Positions 1 through 7,126 of a stretch of DNA of 64,000 bases are shown piece by piece. Origin of the DNA: JAGVSR01 sp033765145 (GTDB lineage Bacteria; Pseudomonadota; Alphaproteobacteria; Rhizobiales; Hyphomicrobiaceae); assembly GCA_033765145.1 (NCBI GenBank), contig JANRIH010000015.1:156543-220542 (forward strand). Direction: 5' to 3'. A model generated the notes under the pieces. That model was not told the DNA's origin. It saw only the letters and a program-made list of their open reading frames with translations, and searched no databases. Position numbers and translations under genes: made by a program. Position 1 is the first letter of the stretch, and each line of letters starts with the position of its first letter.

Positions 1-1654
1 TCCTGACCGCCAACTGCGTGTCGCCCAGGGCTTCGGCCAAATGTGCGATGACGGCGCGTTCAGCCTCTGTTTTCAACGTCATCCGCGCTTGGGTCAGAAG
101 CGAGCGCGCGATTTCGCGCTTCAGACCCGCGCGATCGGCCGCGACTGCCGCCTTCAAGGTGTCGAGACCATCGATGCGGGCCTGTTCTTCCGACGACGGC
201 GTCTGCGGCAGCGGAACCGAGATGGCGGCGCGTCCCGGCAGCTTCTCCATGGCCAGCTGGCCATGGAACGTGTCGGGCTCCTTGGCCGCGGCTTCGTAGA
301 ATGTCCGGGCGGAGTCGGCGGACTGCCGTGCTTCCGCGAGGCGGCCGAGCCAGTAGTTCGCCTTAGCGCGGCTCAGCGGCCCGTCGGCCGCCTTCGCGAA
401 CTCGCGGAAGTGCGGCTCGGCCGCATCGAGATCGCGGAGTTTCCGCATCGCGATCCATCCGGCCATGAACGACTGTTCTTTGACGGGATTGACCGACAGC
501 CCCGTCGACTGACGGGCGAGTTCATAAGCGAGCTTCGGTTTGCCGACGCGGAGCGCGGCATAGGCGAGCGTGCGGCGCTCGGCCCACCATTCGTCCGGAT
601 TGGGGAGGTCTCCGCTGTCGAGGGGTATGTCCAGCATCGCACGCGCCGCGCCTTCGACATCACCCGCGCGGCGTGTCGCCTGGATGCGGTGGAATGCAAG
701 GCCCCAATCCTTCGCTTCGGGAACCGGGATCGCGTCGATCTGTCCTTTTGCGCCCTTCTGCTGCAGGAACACCGCGAGTCGGGCGTTGGCAGCCGCCTTC
801 TCGGCGTCGGGCAGGAGCGCGATCACGCGGCGTGCCACGGCCGCGCGCGCATTGCGTTCCCCGTTCCAGCGAATTTCGTCGATGATGAGATGGTCGAGGC
901 GGCGCTTGTGGTCGGTGGGCGTCAGGAGATCGCCGAAGCGCTCGAGGAAGCCTGTTTCGAGCGTCGATGGAATGGACATCTTCGTCCAGGCGTCGACGGC
1001 ATACTTGCGTGCTTCGTCGTTCTTGCCTTCCGCGAGATAGGACGACGCGAGGGCGGCGAAGCCGACGCCGTTATCGGGGCCGCCTGACTTGAAGTGATTG
1101 CGGATCTCGGTCGACGATCCGCCTTGCGTGAAGAGCGCCTCCTCAAGCCGCCGGACGAGTAGCGGTCGTTCGGGCCAGTTGGGTTCTGCGTCGAGGAAGG
1201 CGCGGTATTCGGACGCCAGCCCATAGCCGGCCCTCAATTTCAACCAGGTGGCGAGCTTCACGGCGATCGGATCGCGCAGGGCCGAGATGGCGGCGATACC
1301 GGCGTCGCGCTTCTGAGCTGCGAATAGGGTCGCGGCATCCTTAAGGTTCTTCTCGTCATCAGGCGTGAGACGGAATGCCAGAGTGCCCGCAATCGCCGCG
1401 TCGGCCTTGGCCTTATAGGCTGTTTCCTCGGGTGTCGGATCGTGGGGCTTCGCGATGAGCGGTTTCGCGGACTTTCCGGCCGCGGCCTGATCCGAACTTG
1501 TCTCGGTGGCGCCGGCGAAAGCGGCTTGGCCCGCAAGAGCGAGCACCAGGACTGCTGCAAATGCGAACGGGCGTCCGACCGAATTGCGGCGTCTGGCCAC
1601 GCCAATGGGGCCGACAACGAGGACAGACGGTCCGTCAGGGTGAGGATGAGCCAC
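1..1654 (-). CDS. slt: Soluble lytic murein transglycosylase, N-terminal part (runs off left edge)
   Basis: Periplasmic enzyme that cleaves peptidoglycan between MurNAc and GlcNAc. Only the N-terminal portion is in the window. The reverse-strand frame reads a signal-like hydrophobic stretch (about residues 28-45, ending near AFAG), then a long all-helical region of repeated Ala/Arg-rich helices typical of the superhelical U-domain of Slt70-type enzymes. The catalytic SLT domain would lie left of base 1. I chose the GTG at 1654 because GGAG sits 5 nt upstream of it; an in-frame ATG at 1669 has no ribosome site. It is divergent from dapA, a common rhizobial arrangement. Family call is from layout and neighbourhood, since the active site is not visible. 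Confidence 0.75.
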   Translation of the reverse strand, partial: MAHPHPDGPSVLVVGPIGVARRRNSVGRPFAFAAVLVLALAGQAAFAGATETSSDQAAAGKSAKPLIAKPHDPTPEETAYKAKADAAIAGTLAFRLTPDDEKNLKDAATLFAAQKRDAGIAAISALRDPIAVKLATWLKLRAGYGLASEYRAFLDAEPNWPERPLLVRRLEEALFTQGGSSTEIRNHFKSGGPDNGVGFAALASSYLAEGKNDEARKYAVDAWTKMSIPSTLETGFLERFGDLLTPTDHKRRLDHLIIDEIRWNGERNARAAVARRVIALLPDAEKAAANARLAVFLQQKGAKGQIDAIPVPEAKDWGLAFHRIQATRRAGDVEGAARAMLDIPLDSGDLPNPDEWWAERRTLAYAALRVGKPKLAYELARQSTGLSVNPVKEQSFMAGWIAMRKLRDLDAAEPHFREFAKAADGPLSRAKANYWLGRLAEARQSADSARTFYEAAAKEPDTFHGQLAMEKLPGRAAISVPLPQTPSSEEQARIDGLDTLKAAVAADRAGLKREIARSLLTQARMTLKTEAERAVIAHLAEALGDTQLAVR

Positions 1655-1975
1655 GTCTGCTCCTTTCATTCGGACCGCAGGCGTGGTGCCTTGCAGTCGT
1701 GATGCCGACCGCCTAATGTCGCGGCCGTTCGCCTGAGCGACAGGGTGCTCTCCCCGTTCCTCTTATCGGTGTACCGTAACAAGCGGTCTGGGGCGCATCA
1801 AGGCAGCCTCCCGGACGCCAGGTGCGGGCTCGTCGGGCCGACAACCGGCCGGGATTTCGCCGCGATTGCAGCCGATGGGACGCAATCGGGCGGCGGCCGA
1901 TCGGAAGGGCGAACATGCGGTCCGGCGGTTCCGCATGTCGCGCTTCCAAGACCGATCCGCAATCAGGGTGGGATG
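1655..1975. other. Divergent intergenic region slt/dapA (321 bp)
   Basis: Contains the upstream regions of the two divergent genes. I see no RNA gene, repeat or convincing -35/-10 pair that I would call. Confidence 0.4.
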
Positions 1976-2866
1976 ATGTTCAAGGGCTCTTACACGGCGC
2001 TCATTACGCCGTTCAAGAACGGCGCGGTCGATGAAGAGGCACTCGGCCGGTTCGTCGACTGGCAGATTTCAGAGGGTACGCACGGATTGGTGCCAACCGG
2101 CACGACCGGCGAGAGCCCGACGCTCGACTACGACGAACACAAGCGCGTTGTTGAAATTACCATCGCGACCGCGCGGAAGCGGGTTCCGGTCATGGCCGGC
2201 ACGGGCTCGAATTCGACCGAAGAGGCGATCGAGCTCTCCCAGCACGCCGAGAAGGCCGGCGCCGATGCACTCCTCGTCGTGACGCCCTACTACAACAAGC
2301 CGACGCAGGAAGGGCTCTATCAGCACTTCAAGGCCATCGCTCAGGCCGTGCGACTGCCGATCTTCATCTACAACATCCCTGGCCGGTCGGTCGTCGACAT
2401 GTCGGTCGCGACGATGGCGCGGCTCGCGGGCATCCCCAACATCGTGGGTGTCAAGGATGCGACCGCGAACCTCGCGCGTGTTTCGCAGCAGCGCGCGGCG
2501 ATGGGCCCGGGCTTCCTGCAGTTCTCGGGCGAGGACGCGACGGCGCTCGCGTTCATGGCGCACGGCGGACATGGTTGCATTTCGGTCGTTTCGAATATTG
2601 CGCCGCGGCTTTCGGCCGAGTTCCAGAACGCTTGTCTTGCGGGTGATTTCCGCACGGCGCTTGCACTGCAGGACCGCCTGATGCCGCTGCACGACGCAAT
2701 GTTCGTGGAGACCAATCCGGGGCCTGTGAAGTATGCGGCCTCGCGGCTCGGCCTCTGTTCGGCTGAAATGCGCCTGCCGATGGTGCCGGTCACGGATGCG
2801 ACGAAAGCCGTCGTCGATGCCGCTCTCGCCAAGGCCGGGCTCATCCAGGCGCGGGCGGCGGAGTGA
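1976..2866 (+). CDS. dapA: 4-hydroxy-tetrahydrodipicolinate synthase
   Basis: Condenses pyruvate with aspartate semialdehyde, the first committed step of lysine/meso-DAP synthesis, in the cytoplasm. The 296-aa product is full length for the family. It begins MFKGSYTALITPF, then has the GTTGESPTL loop near residue 45, VTPYYNKPTQ with the catalytic Tyr near residue 105, and the GVKDATANLAR segment carrying the Schiff-base Lys. ATG 1976 follows AGGG with 7-nt spacing; the ATG at 1973 is the alternative. smpB follows after a short gap containing a perfect palindrome, so the two may be co-transcribed. Very confident. Confidence 0.96.
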   Translation: MFKGSYTALITPFKNGAVDEEALGRFVDWQISEGTHGLVPTGTTGESPTLDYDEHKRVVEITIATARKRVPVMAGTGSNSTEEAIELSQHAEKAGADALLVVTPYYNKPTQEGLYQHFKAIAQAVRLPIFIYNIPGRSVVDMSVATMARLAGIPNIVGVKDATANLARVSQQRAAMGPGFLQFSGEDATALAFMAHGGHGCISVVSNIAPRLSAEFQNACLAGDFRTALALQDRLMPLHDAMFVETNPGPVKYAASRLGLCSAEMRLPMVPVTDATKAVVDAALAKAGLIQARAAE

Positions 2867-2876
2867 GTTTCCGACG

Positions 2877-2896
2877 GTGCGCTCGATCGAGCGCAC
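2877..2896. repeat. Perfect 20-bp palindrome between dapA and smpB
   Basis: GTGCGCTCGA is followed directly by its reverse complement TCGAGCGCAC. It lies 10 bp after the dapA stop and 19 bp before the smpB start. A loopless palindrome with only GTTT after it is a weak terminator; a processing hairpin or protein site is equally possible. Confidence 0.6.
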
Positions 2897-2915
2897 GTTT
2901 GGGGCGTGGCGGGTC

Positions 2916-3392
2916 ATGGCAGCCGAAAAAATCGATGGAAAGAAAGTCGTCGCCGAGAACCGGAAGGCGCGGCACGAATACTTTCTGACCGATACCTGGG
3001 AGGCCGGCATTCAGTTGACCGGGACCGAGGTCAAGTCGTTGCGCAAGGGACAGGCAAATATCGCAGAGAGCTATGCGTCGTTCGAGGAGAACGGTCTGTT
3101 CCTCATCAATTCCTATGTGCCGGAGTACCAGGGCGCAGGCCGCTTCTTCCAGCATGAGCCGCGCCGCAAGCGGAAGCTGCTTCTGCACAAGGCCGAACTC
3201 GCGAAGATGTTCAACGCCATCGAGCGCAAGGGCATGACGCTCGTGCCGGTCGAGCTCTATTTCAACGACAAGGGTCGCGCGAAACTGAAGCTCGCGCTCG
3301 CGGAAGGCAAGAAGCTGACCGACAAGCGGCAGGATGCGGCGAAGCGCGACTGGCAGCGGCAGAAGGCGCGGATCATGCGCGAGAAGGGCTGA
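2916..3392 (+). CDS. smpB: SsrA-binding protein SmpB
   Basis: Binds tmRNA and delivers it to stalled ribosomes for trans-translation. The 158-aa product has the family landmarks in order: AENRKARHEYF at the N-terminus, the GTEVKSLR motif, NIAESYAS, an Arg/Lys-rich RRKRKLLLHK loop, and a basic C-terminal tail (KRDWQRQKARIMREKG) of the kind that enters the mRNA channel. ATG 2916 is the natural start (MAAEKIDGKK). The downstream thioredoxin-fold gene begins 4 nt after its stop, so they probably share a transcript. Confidence 0.96.
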   Translation: MAAEKIDGKKVVAENRKARHEYFLTDTWEAGIQLTGTEVKSLRKGQANIAESYASFEENGLFLINSYVPEYQGAGRFFQHEPRRKRKLLLHKAELAKMFNAIERKGMTLVPVELYFNDKGRAKLKLALAEGKKLTDKRQDAAKRDWQRQKARIMREKG

Positions 3393-3396
3393 GCTT

Positions 3397-3948
3397 GTGA
3401 GCGACTGGCCCTGGCCGCCGCCGACAGACGATGACGGGGCGGCGCATCTCGTTCCAGGCCTAGCCTTGCCGGACGTACCCCTTCCGGCGACGACGGGCGG
3501 CGCGGTCTCTCTGGCGCAGGTGGCGGGGCGGGCGGTCGTGTTCGTCTACCCTTACACGGGCGCGCCGGGGCAGCCCAATCCGCCGGGATGGGACAACATA
3601 CCGGGCGCGCATGGATCGACGCCGGAAGCGCTTGGCTTTCGCGATCTCCAGAGCGACTTTGCCGCGCACGGCTGGCAGATCGTCGGACTGAGCGGGCAAA
3701 CCCCGGCCGATCAATCGGCGTTCGCGGCGCGGGCCGGACTTTCCTATCCGCTTCTCTCGGATATCGACGGCCGCATCCGTCGTGCGCTCCATCTGCCGGT
3801 TTTCGAGACGGGTGGTGTGGTCTACTTGAAGCGTCTCACGATGCTCGTCGCGGATGGCATCATCGAGCGCGTTTTCTATCCCGTGCATCCACCCGAACGG
3901 CATGCGTCCGACGTGTTCGCGGACATTGCGCACGCAAGACGCGCATAG
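3397..3948 (+). CDS. Peroxiredoxin-fold (AhpC/TSA-like) protein lacking all cysteines
   Basis: The 183-aa protein has the redoxin layout: PGLALPDVPLPATTGG, a FVYPYTGAPGQP strand-loop, GSTPEALGFRDL, and a SYPLLSDIDG segment. In active relatives the peroxidatic Cys sits in a GCTPxxxxFRD motif; here that position is Ser (GSTPEALGFRD), and no cysteine occurs anywhere in the protein. It therefore cannot use standard thiol peroxidase chemistry, though the fold seems intact. GTG 3397 is the start, 4 nt after the smpB stop. It may be a structural or binding paralogue; its function is unknown. Confidence 0.75.
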   Translation: MSDWPWPPPTDDDGAAHLVPGLALPDVPLPATTGGAVSLAQVAGRAVVFVYPYTGAPGQPNPPGWDNIPGAHGSTPEALGFRDLQSDFAAHGWQIVGLSGQTPADQSAFAARAGLSYPLLSDIDGRIRRALHLPVFETGGVVYLKRLTMLVADGIIERVFYPVHPPERHASDVFADIAHARRA

Positions 3949-3965
3949 CGCAGCACGGCATTGGA

Positions 3966-4403
3966 TCAGAGCACGTCGCTCACGATGTCCTCGGCCGAGT
4001 AGCCGAGCTTTTCCAACCCTTCTTCGAGATAGTCCGGAAGAAGCGACATGCCGAGGAGATACGTGCCGGTATTGCCGTTGTGCTCGTTCGCGGCGGTCTC
4101 GAACGCGTCGGCCAGTTCCTCGGGTTCGTAGGTGCCGCGGCCGACCCAGGCCACTGCGACAAGGGCCGCCTGCTCGTCGTCATTCAAGGCATCGATGAAG
4201 CCGGCGAGTTCATCGCGTGTCTGATCGCCCGCGAAGTCTTCGAGGATCGCCGCAGGGTCTTCGTCCGCGTCACCTTCCTCGGGCGTGCCATTCCAGGCGC
4301 CGACCTTGGCGCCCAACTCGCGCGATTTCACGATGACATGCGCGATCTTTTCGGGGGCGATCCCGAGTTCGCGCCGCGGTGCATCCTCGACAGTCCGTGT
4401 CAT
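3966..4403 (-). CDS. DUF3775-like protein of unknown function
   Basis: A 145-aa acidic cytoplasmic protein with no signal peptide or membrane segment. Features include GIAPEKIAHVIVKSREL near the N-terminus, an acidic linker around residues 43-60, a DALNDDEQAALVAVAWVGRGTY core and a C-terminal YLLGMSLLPDYLEEGLEKLG helix. This pattern matches what I recall of the DUF3775 family of alphaproteobacteria, which has no known role. It converges with the upstream redoxin gene and is transcribed away from the uracil-DNA glycosylase. The start ATG (4403) is the only reasonable one. Confidence 0.7.
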   Translation of the reverse strand: MTRTVEDAPRRELGIAPEKIAHVIVKSRELGAKVGAWNGTPEEGDADEDPAAILEDFAGDQTRDELAGFIDALNDDEQAALVAVAWVGRGTYEPEELADAFETAANEHNGNTGTYLLGMSLLPDYLEEGLEKLGYSAEDIVSDVL

Positions 4404-4499
4404 GGCCGTGTCATGGCTCGCTCATCCACCGAGGGAACCCTCTCGATGAGACTGTAACACGGGCCGAATGGATCGTCTGCCGGCGCAGGCGACCTCACG

Positions 4500-5228
4500 T
4501 CATCCGAGTTCGGATCGAATGCGCGCCAAGACCTCTCGAAACATTTCTGCTGTCAGCCGACCGGTCTGGGTGTTGTAGCGCGAGCAGTGGAAGCTATCGA
4601 AAAGCGTCAGCTTCGGAAGGTCGTTTCGCGCTGGAAGCTCATGGCGGGCGCCGTGGGCGAAAGGGTATGCCGTCTTTCGTTCGCCGAGCGCTGCGAGCGT
4701 CTGATCGTGGGCAATGCGGCCGAGGGCGAGGATGTGCGTCAGCCGAGGGAGCAATCTCAGTTTGGTAACGAGATAGGGCCGGCAAGACAGGATCTCGGAC
4801 GGCTCTGGTTTGTTCTCGGGCGGTACGCAGCGCACCGCATTCGTTATGAGGCAATCGCGGAGTTCGAGCCCGTCGTCGGGGTCGGCGCAGTACGTTCCTT
4901 TCGCGAATCCAGTCCCGAGGAGCGTTGCGTAGAGGAGTTCACCCGCGAAGTCGCCGGTGAAGGGGCGTCCGGTTCGGTTGGCTCCGCGCAATCCCGGTGC
5001 GAGGCCGACGATCAAAAGGCGCGCGTTCCTGTCTCCGAAGGATGGGACCGGCGCGTTGAACCACGTCGGTTCGGCCGCGCGCCACGTATTCCGGAATGCG
5101 ACGAGCCTCGGACACGCCGGGCAATCGTTGGGCGGCTCATGTCCGGTCGAGACAGGGGCAGGCGCGGCGTCGCGGCGGCCGCTGCCACGAGACGGCGCAT
5201 GCTTTTTCGGGGGTCGAGCCGCGGCCAA
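4500..5228 (-). CDS. Family 5 uracil-DNA glycosylase (UDGb type)
   Basis: Removes uracil and possibly other deaminated bases from DNA, starting base-excision repair. The 242-aa product carries the two hallmark motifs of family 5: GLAPGLRGANRTGRPFTGD (motif A, which lacks the Asp/Asn water-activating residue of family 1) and HCSRYNTQTGRLT (motif B). Cysteines CPACPR near the N-terminus, C in YCADPDD and C in RCVPPENK fit the four-Cys Fe-S cluster of this group. The apparent start is a TTG 15 nt after the stop of the NYN gene, with GGAAG just upstream; a later start inside the Lys/Arg/Pro-rich leader is possible because the conserved domain begins only near residue 36. Confidence 0.88.
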   Translation of the reverse strand: MAAARPPKKHAPSRGSGRRDAAPAPVSTGHEPPNDCPACPRLVAFRNTWRAAEPTWFNAPVPSFGDRNARLLIVGLAPGLRGANRTGRPFTGDFAGELLYATLLGTGFAKGTYCADPDDGLELRDCLITNAVRCVPPENKPEPSEILSCRPYLVTKLRLLPRLTHILALGRIAHDQTLAALGERKTAYPFAHGARHELPARNDLPKLTLFDSFHCSRYNTQTGRLTAEMFREVLARIRSELG

Positions 5229-5243
5229 CGCTTCCGCCGTTGC

Positions 5244-5900
5244 TTATACTTCGTCGTCCTCGGCGAGGTCGTCGTCAAACGTCGCCGGCGTGGCGACGGC
5301 CTCGCGGCCGGACGGCGACACATAGTTGCCGCGGTGTAGACGTTCGCGTGGCTCACGCGTCATGCGCTGGGCCGGATCGCGACCGACGATCGATTCAAAG
5401 TCGGCGAGGTCAATGAACTGATCGGCCTGGCGGCGGAGATCGTCAGAGACCATCGGCGGCTGAGTGTGGAGGGTTGAAACGACGCTCACGCGCTTACCGC
5501 GCTGCTGGAGGGCGTGGACAAGGGGGCGGAAATCGCCATCGCCTGAGAAGAGAACAATGTGGTCCAGGTTATCGGACAGACGCATGGCATCCACAGCCAG
5601 CTCTATGTCCATGTTTCCCTTTATTTTTCTGCGTCCGGTTGCGTCGGTGAACTCTTTCGTCGGCTTGGTGACCATCGTGTAGCCGTTGTAGTCCAGCCAG
5701 TCGATAAGCGGGCGGATGGACGAATACTCCTGATCCTCGGCAAGCGCCGTGTAGTAAAGCGCCCGGACCAGATGGCATTTCTGCCGGAAATGAGCCAGCA
5801 AGCGTTTGTAATCAATATCAAAACCTAGCGACTTGGATGTCGCGTACAGGTTGGCGCCGTCGATGAACAGGGCGACGCGCTCGTTGGGATAAAAGTGCAT
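5244..5900 (-). CDS. NYN-domain (LabA/DUF88-like) PIN-fold protein
   Basis: A 218-aa protein with the NYN fold, a PIN-like nuclease family. The conserved acidic positions are all visible: FIDGANLYAT near the N-terminus, KGNMDIELAVDAMR in the middle, and FSGDGDFRPLV. These would bind Mg2+ for RNA cleavage if active. The C-terminal ~50 residues are acidic and likely disordered. ATG 5900 follows a GAGGAG ribosome site. It sits directly upstream of the uracil-DNA glycosylase on the same strand (15-nt gap), suggesting an operon. Members next to rpoZ/rsh are common in Hyphomicrobiales; the substrate is unknown. Confidence 0.85.
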   Translation of the reverse strand: MHFYPNERVALFIDGANLYATSKSLGFDIDYKRLLAHFRQKCHLVRALYYTALAEDQEYSSIRPLIDWLDYNGYTMVTKPTKEFTDATGRRKIKGNMDIELAVDAMRLSDNLDHIVLFSGDGDFRPLVHALQQRGKRVSVVSTLHTQPPMVSDDLRRQADQFIDLADFESIVGRDPAQRMTREPRERLHRGNYVSPSGREAVATPATFDDDLAEDDEV

Positions 5901-6139
5901 GGCTACTCCTCGGGCGGCTCGGGTCCCGCTCTCTTGTGATTTTGATGTCTACAATCTGACTACATCGGCCAGCCAAAAAACTTGGCAGTGAAATCCGGTC
6001 GGCCTTTACGCTTTGCAATCGCGTTGGCTGCCGATCGGACGGACCTGTCACGCGTTGGTCTGTCCATTCAAGGTGCCGCAGCAAGACATCATATCGCAAA
6101 ACGGCTTGCTTGCGTACCTGTAACGAGCGCGAAGGCATA

Positions 6140-6342
6140 TTTATTCTTGAGGAGAAACGACAGAGTCATAATGACGCGGTGAAAGGTCGTCATGCGCCGG
6201 TTCTGGCTTGGGCCGGGGTGCTCCGCCATGTCTGCGTCGAACGTCAGGCCGAGGCCTTGCCAGGGTGCCGATTGCATGGCATTAGCTTTATAGCGACGGG
6301 GTTGGGACTGATGGGAAGCCATCAGGCCCCGCTTTGTTTTGT
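6140..6342 (+). ncRNA. Candidate small RNA ending in an intrinsic terminator
   Basis: The basis is a forward-strand terminator with no coding region for it to terminate. The preceding sequence has several G/C blocks that could fold. I could not match it to 6S, SRP, RNase P or tmRNA by conserved motifs, and the 5' end is a guess. It might instead be an rpoZ leader with premature termination. Confidence 0.25.
6304..6342 (+). terminator. Intrinsic terminator upstream of rpoZ
   Basis: Stem GGGACTGATGG / CCATCAGGCCC with a GAAG loop and a single A-G mismatch, followed by GCTTTGTTTTG. It reads on the + strand, so it ends a transcript that lies between the NYN gene and rpoZ. Confidence 0.6.
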
Positions 6343-6446
6343 GCGTTCCTGATTGTCTCGACCGCGCAGTTCCCTGCTGGCGGTCACTGCCGACCGGAAG
6401 CGAACCGGCACAAACGTCCCTGCCTTTCAACCGAGGTGCTCCCAGC

Positions 6447-6878
6447 ATGGCCCGCGTTACCGTCGAGGATTGCGTCGACAAAGTTCCCAACCGCTTCGAA
6501 CTCGTCCTGCTCGCTGCGCATCGCGCGCGTTCCATCGCGAACGGCAATCAGGTCACGATCGATCCCGACAACGACAAGAACCCGGTCATTGCGCTGCGCG
6601 AAATCGCCGAGAAGGCCATTCCCCCTGCGGATATGCGCGAGAGCCTCATCCACTCGATCCAGAAGAACGTCGAGGTCGACGAGCCGGAAGCCGTTGCCGC
6701 GCCGGTTCTCGCCGTCGAGCGCCGCCAACCGATCCTCGGCCGCGACGACCAATCGAGCGACACGCAGGTCGATATGCTGACCGAGGAGCAGCTTCTGCGC
6801 GGCCTCGAAAGCATGACGCCGTCCGAGCCGTCGGCGAGTGGCACGGGACCGGCCAATCCGCGCGAGCGCGGCCGCTAG
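6447..6878 (+). CDS. rpoZ: RNA polymerase omega subunit
   Basis: Assembly chaperone subunit of RNA polymerase and part of the ppGpp site. The 143-aa product starts MARVTVEDCVDKVPNRFELVLLAAHRAR, the defining omega motif, and includes KNPVIALREIAE. The C-terminal half is an alphaproteobacterial extension rich in Glu, Ser and Pro, predicted disordered. ATG 6447 has GAGGTG about 8 nt upstream. It precedes the rsh gene, the usual order in the class, so ppGpp synthesis and a ppGpp target subunit are encoded side by side. Confidence 0.95.
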   Translation: MARVTVEDCVDKVPNRFELVLLAAHRARSIANGNQVTIDPDNDKNPVIALREIAEKAIPPADMRESLIHSIQKNVEVDEPEAVAAPVLAVERRQPILGRDDQSSDTQVDMLTEEQLLRGLESMTPSEPSASGTGPANPRERGR

Positions 6879-7126
6879 ATCGCGGGTCGGGCAAGCTCAT
6901 CGGGGCTGACGCGTGGCGGCGGGCGGGCTCATTTTGCTATCGATCTCGGGCCGAATGGATCGGGCGACGGCCAATTCGCGGGGTGCCCGGCGAAGGCCAT
7001 TCAGGTTCTGTTGCGACGGGTCTGGACATCGTGCCGCCCGTCTTCTTTTCTAGGTCGAATCTTTGTCGAACCTGGAATGTGCATGCGTTCAATCTCCGCC
7101 GCAAAGCGGGCCCCGGTCATCCGGTC

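Larger units (their letters stand above)
5901..6446. other. 546-bp intergenic region NYN gene / rpoZ
   Basis: No supported protein gene. It contains upstream sequence for the reverse-strand NYN gene, a strong forward-strand hairpin followed by T-rich sequence (6304-6342), and about 200 bp before that hairpin which could encode a small RNA. The stretch 6120-6170 is locally AT-rich. Confidence 0.45.

Noticed and set aside
6140..6345. tmRNA, SRP RNA or 6S RNA at this locus
   Set aside because: No tag-peptide coding sequence, no GGAAG SRP tetraloop context and no long 6S-like bubble stem could be found by eye.
6353..7126. Upstream extension of Rsh to a 998-aa protein
   Set aside because: The extension overlaps rpoZ in another frame, has shadow-like composition and is absent from the RSH family.
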